From the NCBI GenBank assembly GCA_039193195.1, contig JBCCWS010000002.1:422573-486572 (forward strand): 64,000 nucleotides of DNA, in the 5' to 3' direction. This DNA is from Pseudomonadota bacterium. GTDB lineage: Bacteria; Pseudomonadota; Gammaproteobacteria; Steroidobacterales; JBCBZW01. The notes beneath the pieces are model-generated. The model saw nothing but the letters and a program-made list of their open reading frames with translations. It did no database searches and was not told the origin of the DNA. Made by a program: the position numbers and the translations under genes. Positions 34,382 to 42,485 of this stretch are shown in pieces. How positions within the stretch are numbered: the first letter of the stretch is position 1; each line of letters begins with the position of its first letter.

Positions 34382-35245
34382 ATGTCACACGCCAAGAGCC
34401 ACCTGGCTCGTCTACTCGCCGGGCTCGCCGCGCTGGCCGCTCTGTTCGTCGCGCCAGCGGCCTTTGCGGCCTGGGACCTGAACATGCCCAAGGGCGTGAC
34501 GGAGCTCAGCGACGACATCTGGAACCTGCACATGCTGATCTTCTGGGTGTGCGTCGCCATCGCCGTGGTCGTCTTCGGCGCCATGTTCTACTCGATCTTC
34601 AAATTCCAGAAAGCCAAAGGCGCCGTGCCCGGCAACTTCAACCACAGCACTACGCTCGAGATCGTCTGGACCGCCGTTCCGGTCATCATCCTCGTCGCCA
34701 TGGCCATCCCGTCGGCGCGCATGCTGGTGAAGATGGAAGACACCCGTGACCCCGATCTGACGGTGAAGGTCACTGGCTATCAGTGGAAGTGGGCCTACGA
34801 GTACCTCGATGACGAGTTTCAGTACTTCAGCAACATCGACGCCCTGTCGAACCAGATCCGTCAGCTCGACTCCGGTATGGATCCGAGCCAGCACGAGCAC
34901 TACCTGCGCGACGTAGATGAGCCGATGGTGGTTCCCGTTGGCGCCAAGGTTCGCGTGCTGATCACCGCGAGCGATGTCATCCACGCCTGGTGGGTGCCGG
35001 AGATCGCGCGCAAGAAGGACGCCATCCCTGGCTTCATCAACGAGTTTTGGTTTCGCGTGGAGCAGCCCGGTGTTTACCGGGGCCAGTGCGCCGAACTGTG
35101 CGGCCGCGACCACGGCTTCATGCCCGTGGTGGTCGACGCGCGCGCCCCCGAGGACTACCTCGAGTGGGTGAACGAGCGCCGCGTGCTCGCCGGCCTGCCG
35201 CCCCGTCCCACGTCTGACGCCACCGTGGCGGCTGCGTCCGAATAA
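34382..35245 (+). CDS. coxB: Cytochrome c oxidase subunit II
   Basis: Periplasmic electron-entry subunit of the aa3-type oxidase (287 residues). A signal peptide ending FAAWD is followed by two transmembrane helices (~45-75 and ~90-112) and a cupredoxin domain. The CuA ligands are present in VIHAWWVPE and GQCAELCGRDHGFM (two Cys, His, Met). ATG 34382 has GAGGAAG upstream and is preferred over TTG 34364. No C-terminal cytochrome c domain is present, so it is the simple aa3 form. Confidence 0.98.
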   Translation: MSHAKSHLARLLAGLAALAALFVAPAAFAAWDLNMPKGVTELSDDIWNLHMLIFWVCVAIAVVVFGAMFYSIFKFQKAKGAVPGNFNHSTTLEIVWTAVPVIILVAMAIPSARMLVKMEDTRDPDLTVKVTGYQWKWAYEYLDDEFQYFSNIDALSNQIRQLDSGMDPSQHEHYLRDVDEPMVVPVGAKVRVLITASDVIHAWWVPEIARKKDAIPGFINEFWFRVEQPGVYRGQCAELCGRDHGFMPVVVDARAPEDYLEWVNERRVLAGLPPRPTSDATVAAASE

Positions 35246-35271
35246 ACGATTACGTTCGAGGAGTCCTTCCC

Positions 35272-36870
35272 ATGAGCAGCAACCCGGGCGTCATCGACGG
35301 CGCACACGAGCACGATCACCACGATGACCATGGCCCCGCCAAGGGGATCATGCGTTGGGTGACCACCACCAACCACAAGGACATTGGCACGCTGTACCTG
35401 CTGTTCAGCCTCGTCATGTTCTTCGTCGGCGGCGCCATGGCCATGGTCATTCGCGCCGAGCTGTTCCAGCCGGGCATTCAGCTGGTCGACCCTGGTTTCT
35501 TCAACCAGATGACCACCATGCACGCGCTCATTATGATCTTCGGCGCGGTGATGCCGGCCTTCGTGGGCCTTGCCAACTGGATGATCCCGATGATGATCGG
35601 CGCGCCGGACATGGCCCTACCGCGCATGAACAACTGGAGTTTTTGGATCCTGCCCTTCGCGTTCTCCACGCTCCTGCTCACGCTGCTGATGCCCGGCGGT
35701 GGTCCGGCTGGCGGTTGGACCATGTACCCGCCGCTCGTGCTGCAGACCGGTGACGCCTTCCCGTTCCTGATCTTCGCCGTTCACCTGGCCGGTTTCTCCT
35801 CGATCATGGGCGCGATCAACATCATCGTGACCATCATGAACATGCGTGCCCCGGGCATGGCGCTGTTGAAGATGCCGCTCTTCGTTTGGGCTTGGCTGAT
35901 CACCGCCTACCTGCTCGTGCTGGCCATGCCGGTGCTGGCCGGTGCCGTGACCATGCTGCTCACGGATCAGTACTTCGGCACGCGCTTCTTCAACGCCGCT
36001 GGCGGCGGTGACCCGGTTATGTTCCAGCACATCTTCTGGTTCTTCGGGCACCCCGAGGTGTACATCATGATCCTGCCGGCCTTCGGCATCGTGTCCGAGA
36101 TCATCCCCACGTTCTCGCGCAAGAAGCTGTTCGGCTACGAGTCGATGGTGTACGCCACCGCGTCCATCGCCTTCCTGTCGTTCATCGTGTGGGCGCACCA
36201 CATGTTCACGGTGGGCATGCCGCTCTCCGGCCAGCTGTTTTTCATGCTGACCACGATGATGATCGCCGTGCCGACGGGCGTGAAGGTATTCAACTGGATC
36301 TCCACCATGTGGAAGGGCTCGCTCACCTTCGAGACGCCGATGCTCTTCGCCTTGGCGTTCCTCTTCCTGTTCACCATCGGCGGTTTCTCGGGCCTGATGC
36401 TGGCCATCGCCCCGGTCGACTTCCAGTACCACGATACTTACTTTGTGGTTGCCCACTTCCACTACGTACTGGTGCCAGGGGCCGTGTTCTCGATCATGGC
36501 GGCGGCCTACTACTGGCTGCCGAAGTGGACGGGTAACATGTATAACGAGAAACTCGGCAAGCTGCATTTCTGGCTGTCGGCGATCTTCGTCAACGTGCTT
36601 TTCTTCCCGCAGCACTTCCTGGGGCTCGCCGGCATGCCGCGACGTATTCCGGACTACCCGACGGAGTTCACCGACTGGAATGTGATCTCCTCCATCGGTG
36701 CCTTCGGCTTCGGCCTGTCGCAGCTGCTGTTCGCCTACATCGTGATCAGCTGCATCCGTGGTGGCGAGAAGGCGACGAGTCAGGTGTGGGAGGGTGCGAC
36801 CAGTCTCGAGTGGACCTTGTCCTCGCCGCCTCCCTACCACTCCTTTGAAGAAGCGCCGGAAATCCGGTGA
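35272..36870 (+). CDS. coxA: Cytochrome c oxidase subunit I
   Basis: The 532-residue, twelve-helix catalytic subunit that carries heme a and the heme a3-CuB centre and pumps protons. TMHALIMIFGAVMPAF supplies a heme a ligand; FWFFGHPEVYIMILPAFG has the CuB His and the cross-linked Tyr and K-channel Glu; VWAHHMFTVG gives two more CuB ligands; and DTYFVVAHFHYVL gives heme a3 and heme a histidines. A His/Asp-rich N-terminal stretch (about residues 10-21) is notable. All ligands are intact. Confidence 0.98.
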   Translation: MSSNPGVIDGAHEHDHHDDHGPAKGIMRWVTTTNHKDIGTLYLLFSLVMFFVGGAMAMVIRAELFQPGIQLVDPGFFNQMTTMHALIMIFGAVMPAFVGLANWMIPMMIGAPDMALPRMNNWSFWILPFAFSTLLLTLLMPGGGPAGGWTMYPPLVLQTGDAFPFLIFAVHLAGFSSIMGAINIIVTIMNMRAPGMALLKMPLFVWAWLITAYLLVLAMPVLAGAVTMLLTDQYFGTRFFNAAGGGDPVMFQHIFWFFGHPEVYIMILPAFGIVSEIIPTFSRKKLFGYESMVYATASIAFLSFIVWAHHMFTVGMPLSGQLFFMLTTMMIAVPTGVKVFNWISTMWKGSLTFETPMLFALAFLFLFTIGGFSGLMLAIAPVDFQYHDTYFVVAHFHYVLVPGAVFSIMAAAYYWLPKWTGNMYNEKLGKLHFWLSAIFVNVLFFPQHFLGLAGMPRRIPDYPTEFTDWNVISSIGAFGFGLSQLLFAYIVISCIRGGEKATSQVWEGATSLEWTLSSPPPYHSFEEAPEIR

Positions 36871-37037
36871 GCGTGGAAACGACGGAGCACAGTTCGGGCG
36901 ACGACGGCGCTGGTCAGCGCACGCCGGCGCAGCCGGACAGCAAGAAGATCGCCCTGAGCGCCGCGGCGCTCGGGGTGGTGGCGCTGCTGATCTACGGCAC
37001 CTACATCACCGCCGTCGTGCTGCGCACGGGCGGCTGA
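36867..37037 (+). CDS. Small single-helix protein between coxA and ctaG
   Basis: A 56-residue protein read from GTG 36867, overlapping the coxA stop as GTGA and ending at 37037, ten bases before ctaG. The N-terminal 27 residues are hydrophilic (SVETTEHSSGDDGAGQ...), and the rest is one transmembrane helix (IALSAAALGVVALLIYG) with a short tail. Short one-helix proteins often sit at this place in oxidase operons, sometimes called small assembly proteins. The tight overlap and the clean helix support it as real; function is inferred from position. Confidence 0.75.
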   Translation: MSVETTEHSSGDDGAGQRTPAQPDSKKIALSAAALGVVALLIYGTYITAVVLRTGG

Positions 37038-37046
37038 GCGAACGTC

Positions 37047-37613
37047 GTGGACCCGCGAAGCCAGCAACAGGACGCGCGCGTGAACGCTAGCAGCGCTCGC
37101 GTGCTCACGGCGAAGCTCGCGCTCATGGTCGTTTCCATGTTCGCGTTCGGCTATCTGTTGGTGCCGATCTACAGTGTGTTCTGCGACATCACGGGTCTAG
37201 GCGGCAAGACCGGCGACCGTGCCGAGCAGGTGGTCGAGGCGCCTGACCTCAATCGCGTGATTACCTTGGAGTTCGTTGCGTCCGTCAACCAGTCGGCGCC
37301 GTGGCGCTTTAAGCCAGTGAAAGCCAAGATCCAGGTCCATCCCGGCAAGCTGTACACGGCAGACTTCATCGCCGAGAACCTCACCGGCGTGGAGCGCATC
37401 GGCCAAGCCGTGCCCAGCGTCTCGCCAGGTCATGCGGCGCGCTACCTGCGCAAGACCGAGTGCTTCTGCTTCGAACAGCAGGAGTTCCAGGCGGGCGAGG
37501 AGCTCGTCATGCCCGTTCGCTTCATCATCGATCCGGCACTGCCGGACTACGTGGATACGCTAAGCCTCTCGTACACGTTCTTCGACGTGACGCGGGTGGC
37601 GTCGAGTCATTGA
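37047..37613 (+). CDS. ctaG: Cytochrome c oxidase assembly protein CtaG (Cox11)
   Basis: Copper chaperone that inserts CuB into subunit I. Of 188 residues, there is one N-terminal transmembrane helix (~23-45) ending FGYLLVPIYSVFCDITG, and a periplasmic Ig-like domain with the copper-binding cysteines in KTECFCFEQQ. The start is GTG 37047. It lies between coxA and coxC, the standard arrangement. Confidence 0.97.
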   Translation: MDPRSQQQDARVNASSARVLTAKLALMVVSMFAFGYLLVPIYSVFCDITGLGGKTGDRAEQVVEAPDLNRVITLEFVASVNQSAPWRFKPVKAKIQVHPGKLYTADFIAENLTGVERIGQAVPSVSPGHAARYLRKTECFCFEQQEFQAGEELVMPVRFIIDPALPDYVDTLSLSYTFFDVTRVASSH

Positions 37614-37684
37614 ATTCGCTGTGAGACGGGCCACATAAGAGAGTCCCGCTCACCCAAGAGAAAACCGCTAACTTGGAAAAAGCT

Positions 37685-38554
37685 ATGGCCACCGCTAACC
37701 AGGAAAAATACTACGTGCCCCACGGCAGCCATTGGCCGATCGTGGGGTCCCTAGGACTGTTCTCCCTCGCCATCGGCTCGGCGATGGCCTTGAACAACGC
37801 CGCGGGAGGTGCGCTGCTCGCCTATCTCGGTGCCGCCACCATTATCTGCATGCTGTTCGGTTGGTTCGGTACCGTGATCCACGAGAGCGTGAACAATTTC
37901 TATAATGCGCAGGTGGACCGTTCCTTCCGTCAGGGGATGATCTGGTTCATTGCGTCGGAGGTGTTCTTCTTCGCGGCCTTCTTCGGCGCCCTGTTGTATG
38001 CGCGGCAGATGTCGCTGCCCTGGCTCTCCGGCGAGGCCAACAACCTCTTCACCAATCTGTTGCTCTGGCCGGGCTTTGAGAACGCATGGCCGAGTAACGG
38101 CCCAGGCGTGGTCGGCGGTGAGTTTGAGGCCATGGCCGGCACCGGTCTGCCGGCGATAAACACGCTGATCCTGCTCACCAGCGGCGTCACCGTGACCATC
38201 GCACACCACGCGCTGAAGCACGGTCAACGCCAGCTATTGAACCTGACCTTGGCGGCCACCGTCGCCCTGGGCTTCATCTTCGTAGCGCTGCAGATCTCCG
38301 AGTACAAGGAAGCCTACGGGCACATGAACCTGACCTTGGGCAGCGGCATCTACGGATCCACCTTCTACATGCTCACAGGTTTCCACGGCCTGCACGTGAC
38401 GCTCGGCGCGATCATGCTGTTGGTGGTGCTTCTGCGTTGCTTCAAGGGCCACTTCTCGGCGGAGAACCACTTCGCCTTCGAGGCGGCGGCCTGGTATTGG
38501 CATTTCGTGGACGTGGTGTGGCTTGGCCTTTACGTCTTCGTCTACTGGCTCTGA
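37685..38554 (+). CDS. coxC: Cytochrome c oxidase subunit III
   Basis: A seven-helix, heme-free subunit (289 residues) that supports proton uptake and stability. The start YYVPHGSHWPIVGSLGLF, the block MIWFIASEVFFFAAFFGALLY with its conserved Glu, and the C-terminal FHGLHVTLGAIML and WYWHFVDVVWLGLYVFVYW are diagnostic. ATG 37685 is preferred over the in-frame TTG 37673. Confidence 0.97.
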   Translation: MATANQEKYYVPHGSHWPIVGSLGLFSLAIGSAMALNNAAGGALLAYLGAATIICMLFGWFGTVIHESVNNFYNAQVDRSFRQGMIWFIASEVFFFAAFFGALLYARQMSLPWLSGEANNLFTNLLLWPGFENAWPSNGPGVVGGEFEAMAGTGLPAINTLILLTSGVTVTIAHHALKHGQRQLLNLTLAATVALGFIFVALQISEYKEAYGHMNLTLGSGIYGSTFYMLTGFHGLHVTLGAIMLLVVLLRCFKGHFSAENHFAFEAAAWYWHFVDVVWLGLYVFVYWL

Positions 38555-38575
38555 TCGGGCGGGTAGCCACTTTTA

Positions 38576-38602
38576 CTCGAGGGGTCCTCGGGACCCCTCG
38601 AG
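38576..38602. terminator. Perfect 12-bp inverted repeat after coxC
   Basis: The arms 38576-38587 and 38591-38602 are exact complements with a three-base loop. It sits between convergent genes (coxC and the DUF2909 gene), so it could end transcription from either side. Neither side has a clear T-tract, so an mRNA-stabilising hairpin is an alternative. Confidence 0.5.
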
Positions 38603-38675
38603 ACGAGGCGGCGGCGACCTTCGAGGCGGGTCGGCCGCCGCTTGCCATCTGCCCTAGCGGCAACTCGTCTCGCGA

Positions 38676-38882
38676 CTAACCGAGCGCGTTGGCATTGGGT
38701 TGGATGATCCCGGCCCAGTAGAGCAAAAACAGCAGTGCGAACAGCCCAACGGACAGGCTGATGCGGATCTTCAGCGCCTTCAGGGTGGCGTCGGTTTTGC
38801 CGGCGTCCCGCGCAAGGGAGAACAGCGCTGATCCCAAGCTGCCGACGATGCCCAGCAGAATGATAAGGACAAGTAAGCGCAT
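38676..38882 (-). CDS. DUF2909 family twin-helix membrane protein
   Basis: 68 residues with two hydrophobic helices (LLVLIILLGIVGSLGSALFSL and SVGLFALLFLLYWAGII) joined by a polar loop rich in Lys and Asp. Small proteins of this pattern (DUF2909) lie between coxC and the SURF1 gene in many gammaproteobacteria. ATG 38882 has GGAG upstream. It is divergent from the SURF1 gene, with 38 bases between the starts, and convergent with coxC. Function is unknown. Confidence 0.8.
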   Translation of the reverse strand: MRLLVLIILLGIVGSLGSALFSLARDAGKTDATLKALKIRISLSVGLFALLFLLYWAGIIQPNANALG

Positions 38883-38920
38883 GGCGACGGTCTCCGACAA
38901 ACAAGGCGAGGCAGTATAGC

Positions 38921-39715
38921 GTGGGGGTGAAGCTCGGCAATCGACGCTTCGCGCCCGGCTTGTGGCCTACGCTTGCCGTCGTTGTGGTGCTCCCCGCCTT
39001 CCTGTGGTTGGGCAGCTGGCAGCTCGATCGCGCGGCCTTCAAGCGTGAGCGCCTGGCGGCCTTCGAAGCGCCGGAGCCCAGTGACGTGCTATCCATGTCG
39101 CAAGTGCTTAAAGAGCAATACGATGCGGGCAGCGGTGTCGGTGTGCGCCACGTGACAGCCGAAGGCGCGTACGACTCCGGCGCGCGCCACATTCTGTTGG
39201 AACAGATGAATCACGGGGGCAAAGCGGGCTTCTACGTGCTCACGCCGCTGCGGCTCGCCGACGAGCCCGCGCATTGGGTGATGATCAATCGCGGCTGGGT
39301 GGAGCGAGACTACGCCAACGACGCGCTGCCCAGCTTGCCGGCCCTGGACGATGAGCCGCGTGATCTGCGCGGCCTCTTGAAGGACCTACCCGTGCCGGGG
39401 CTGCGCGTTGCCTCAGCCTTGCCCTCCCAGGCTAACCTAGCTTTCCCATTAGCTATGCTGTACCCCCGTGCGGGCGATCTGCAGCAGGTTCTCGGTGAGC
39501 CAGTCTACGACGGCATGGTGTTGCTCGATCCGGCGGCGCCGGACGGCTTCGTCCGGGAGTGGCAGCCACGGATCGATGGACCGCAAAAACACATGGGCTA
39601 CGCCGTGCAGTGGTTCTCCTTCGCCGGTACCTTGCTGGTCCTCTATCTGATTCTTAACTTCAAGCCCGCGGATCGGGCGGCGCAAAGCGCTGCCGTTCGC
39701 CGCGCGGCGGGGTAA
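38921..39715 (+). CDS. SURF1 family cytochrome oxidase assembly protein
   Basis: A 264-residue protein with two transmembrane helices (~12-32 and ~225-247) flanking a periplasmic domain, the SURF1 topology. LWLGSWQLDRAAFKRERLA, VMINRGWVERD and the C-terminal HMGYAVQWFSFAGTLLVLY are family motifs. SURF1 helps insert heme a into subunit I. The start is GTG 38921. Confidence 0.95.
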   Translation: MGVKLGNRRFAPGLWPTLAVVVVLPAFLWLGSWQLDRAAFKRERLAAFEAPEPSDVLSMSQVLKEQYDAGSGVGVRHVTAEGAYDSGARHILLEQMNHGGKAGFYVLTPLRLADEPAHWVMINRGWVERDYANDALPSLPALDDEPRDLRGLLKDLPVPGLRVASALPSQANLAFPLAMLYPRAGDLQQVLGEPVYDGMVLLDPAAPDGFVREWQPRIDGPQKHMGYAVQWFSFAGTLLVLYLILNFKPADRAAQSAAVRRAAG

Positions 39716-39720
39716 TCGAC

Positions 39721-40362
39721 ATGAGCGTTTCAGAGGTCTCCTCGATGAGCCAAGCACCGGATCCTGCCGTGCGCAGTGGCCAGCTGAAGTTGTCGGCCCT
39801 GGCGGCCCTGTTCTTTGGGCCCGTGGTGTTGGCCTTCGTGATGTACTACGGCGGCATCGGCGAGAAGCTCGCGGGCGGTGACGTCAGCCACGGGGAGCTG
39901 ATCCAGCCGACCGCCCCGATGCCTTCGCTAGCGGCGCTACCTGTGCTGCAGGAGGGTCGCCTGCAGACGGAGGAGCCCCTGCGTCGGTTCTGGAACGTGG
40001 TCCAGGTGACTGGCAACGGCTGCACGGTGGGCTGTGTCGAAGCCCTCGAGGGCAGCGCTCGCGCCCGCTCGCTGCTGTCGAAGTATCTCGACCGCGTGAG
40101 CCGCGTGCTCATCGTGACCGGTGACACCTTGCCCGACCTGGCTTCGCTTTCCGCGCAGCATCCGGACCTGGTGGTGCTGGACGCCCGCGCCCTCGGAGCA
40201 CAGGCGGACGCCCTCGCGCGTCTGACCTGGGATGGTACGGAGGGCGTAGCCCACGTGACCGACCCACTCACCAACCTGGTGCTACGCTACCCGCCCGAGC
40301 AGGACCGAATAGCCCTGTTCCACGACCTGAAGCGACTGCTGAAGCTGTCGCGCATCGGCTGA
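39721..40362 (+). CDS. Thioredoxin-like membrane protein of the oxidase assembly cluster
   Basis: 213 residues: one N-terminal transmembrane helix (~25-47), then a periplasmic domain with a CxxxC pair in GNGCTVGCVEALEG. The spacing resembles the copper-binding cysteines of SCO proteins, and the surrounding fold looks thioredoxin-like. I do not recognise a named family. It lies between the SURF1 gene and ctaA, where many gammaproteobacteria have a comparable protein. Copper or thiol chemistry during CuA assembly is an inference. No separate SCO gene is in the window. Confidence 0.8.
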   Translation: MSVSEVSSMSQAPDPAVRSGQLKLSALAALFFGPVVLAFVMYYGGIGEKLAGGDVSHGELIQPTAPMPSLAALPVLQEGRLQTEEPLRRFWNVVQVTGNGCTVGCVEALEGSARARSLLSKYLDRVSRVLIVTGDTLPDLASLSAQHPDLVVLDARALGAQADALARLTWDGTEGVAHVTDPLTNLVLRYPPEQDRIALFHDLKRLLKLSRIG

Positions 40363-40372
40363 GGGGGCTCGT

Positions 40373-41464
40373 ATGCTGTTTCATCGCTTGAGCCAGTTGG
40401 CCGCAGCCCTCGCCCTTCTAGTGGTGGTGCTAGGTGCTTGGGTACGTCTGACCGATGCGGGCCTAGGCTGCCCGGATTGGCCCGGTTGCTACGGCCTCAT
40501 AGGCGTGCCCACGGCAGAGCACGAGGTGGCTCAGGCGAACGCCGCGTTCCCCGAGCGACCGGTGGAGCAGGGCAAGGCCTGGCGTGAGATGATTCATCGC
40601 TACCTGGCCTCGACGTTAGGTCTGCTGGTGCTCACGCTCGCCGCCATGGCGGTATCTCATCGCCGGCACGATCCGCAGCATCCGCTCCTGCTGCCACTGG
40701 CGTTGGTGGCTTTGGTGATCGCCCAGGGCATCCTCGGCATGCTCACAGTGACCCTGCTGCTCAAACCGGTAGTGGTGATGGGGCATCTGCTTGGCGGCAT
40801 GAGTACTCTCGTGCTCCTGTGGCTGCTCGCCCTGCGCAGCGCGCCGCCCGCCAGGGAGGCGAGCAGCGGTATGCCCTTGGCACCCATGCTGCGCAAGCTA
40901 TCGCTGGTGGCCGTGGCCGTCGTGTTCATGCAGATCGCCCTGGGAGGCTGGACCAGCACCAACTACGCGGCCATGGCCTGCCCCGACTTCCCCACCTGCC
41001 AGGCCCAATGGTGGCCCGACGCGGACTTTGGTGAAGGCTTTGTGCTCTGGCGCGGACTCGGCGTGAACTACGAGGGAGGTGTGCTGGACGGCCCGGCCCG
41101 CACCGCCATCCACCTCGCTCACCGGATCGGCGCGGTGATTACGCTGCTAAGCGTGGGCGGGATCGCGCTGTTCCTATTCCTGCGAGGTCGCGCACACGCC
41201 GTGCGAGCGAGCGCGGCGCTGACCCTGGGGGTGCTCGCAGCTCAGCTCTCGCTCGGCATCGTCATCGTCCTCAAGATGCTGCCTCTGGGGCTCGCGGTAG
41301 GCCACAACCTCACCGCGGCGCTGCTCTTCTTAAGCGTGGTCACGCTGGCCCATCATACGTGGCGAGTCCGTGTTCATGCCCCAGCCCTGGCCGTCGAGCA
41401 AGCCCATACGGTTGACGAGCTGGCGACGATGGGTGCCCTGGCGAGCAGGGGAGCCGTTTCATGA
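40373..41464 (+). CDS. ctaA: Heme A synthase (CtaA/Cox15)
   Basis: Eight-helix membrane enzyme (363 residues) that oxidises heme O to heme A. The conserved [19 protein letters not shown] near the start, the heme-ligand histidine in [10 protein letters not shown], the second-half repeat [20 protein letters not shown] and [12 protein letters not shown] are diagnostic of the Cox15 type, as is the loop cysteine pair. It overlaps cyoE by four bases (ATGA). Confidence 0.96.
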   Translation: MLFHRLSQLAAALALLVVVLGAWVRLTDAGLGCPDWPGCYGLIGVPTAEHEVAQANAAFPERPVEQGKAWREMIHRYLASTLGLLVLTLAAMAVSHRRHDPQHPLLLPLALVALVIAQGILGMLTVTLLLKPVVVMGHLLGGMSTLVLLWLLALRSAPPAREASSGMPLAPMLRKLSLVAVAVVFMQIALGGWTSTNYAAMACPDFPTCQAQWWPDADFGEGFVLWRGLGVNYEGGVLDGPARTAIHLAHRIGAVITLLSVGGIALFLFLRGRAHAVRASAALTLGVLAAQLSLGIVIVLKMLPLGLAVGHNLTAALLFLSVVTLAHHTWRVRVHAPALAVEQAHTVDELATMGALASRGAVS

Positions 41465-42390
41465 GGCCGCAGAGCGAGACGATTGACGAGACTGCCGGAG
41501 AGCATGGACGTGCCACCCTGCGCCTCGCTGACTACTACGAGCTGTGTAAGCCGCGCGTCGTATTCCTTATCGTGTTCACGGCCTTCGTCGGCATGTTGCT
41601 GTCTACGCCGGGCCTGATCGGCTGGGAACCTCTGATCCTCGGCAACCTCGGTATCGCCCTTGCGGCGAGCTGCGCCGCCGCGCTCAACCACGTCCTCGAC
41701 AGCCGTATCGACGCGCTTATGGCGCGTACAGAGCGGCGGCCCTTGCCCACGGGGTCCCTCAACGAACGTCAGGCGCTCACCTTTGCGATCAGCCTCGGCA
41801 TCGCGTCGATGCTGATCCTGACCATCGGCGTGAATACCTTAACGGCTGTGCTCACCTTCGCCAGCCTGATTGGCTACGCAGTGATCTACACCGTCTGGCT
41901 GAAGCGTGCCACACCGCAGAACATCGTCATCGGCGGCGCGGCCGGCGCCGCACCTCCTGTCCTCGGGTGGGCGGCAGTGACCGGCGAGGTGCACGCTCAC
42001 GCACTGATCCTGTTCCTGATCATCTTCATCTGGACGCCCCCGCACTTCTGGGCCCTTGCGATTGCCAGGCGCGAAGAGTACGCCAGGGTAGATATCCCGA
42101 TGCTGCCGGTGACCCACGGCGAGGCCTTCACGCGTTTGCACGTGTTGTACTACACGGTCTTGCTCATGCTGGTGACGTTGCTGCCCTACCTGACGGGTAT
42201 GAGCGGCCCGGTATACCTGATTGGGGCCCTACTGTTGAATGCTCAGTTCATGCGCCTGGCGTGGACCATGTACCGCGAGCCGGCGCGGCGCGCTCTGCCC
42301 ATGCAGACCTTCAAGTACTCGATCAGCTATCTATCGCTGCTGTTCGGGCTGTTGCTGGTGGATCACTACGCCATGCTTGCCTTCGCCTAA
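41461..42390 (+). CDS. cyoE: Protoheme IX farnesyltransferase (heme O synthase)
   Basis: UbiA-superfamily membrane enzyme (309 residues) that adds a farnesyl group to heme B, giving heme O for CtaA. Motifs: [38 protein letters not shown] (the first Asp-rich region), [21 protein letters not shown] and [14 protein letters not shown]. It is the last gene of the oxidase block, coupled to ctaA through an ATGA overlap. Confidence 0.97.
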   Translation: MRPQSETIDETAGEHGRATLRLADYYELCKPRVVFLIVFTAFVGMLLSTPGLIGWEPLILGNLGIALAASCAAALNHVLDSRIDALMARTERRPLPTGSLNERQALTFAISLGIASMLILTIGVNTLTAVLTFASLIGYAVIYTVWLKRATPQNIVIGGAAGAAPPVLGWAAVTGEVHAHALILFLIIFIWTPPHFWALAIARREEYARVDIPMLPVTHGEAFTRLHVLYYTVLLMLVTLLPYLTGMSGPVYLIGALLLNAQFMRLAWTMYREPARRALPMQTFKYSISYLSLLFGLLLVDHYAMLAFA

Positions 42391-42485
42391 GAGAGTCACC
42401 CCGATCACCTTGGCGTGCTGTGAGATGATGAGAGATCGGCAACCGCACGCGCGACGGCGCACGTAGGCAGCTAAGCGGCGAGGCC

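Noticed and set aside
35617..36840. 407-codon open frame antisense to coxA
   Set aside because: Composition is Glu/His/Arg-rich, with no family features, and it lies wholly opposite a certain gene. It is a by-product of high GC.
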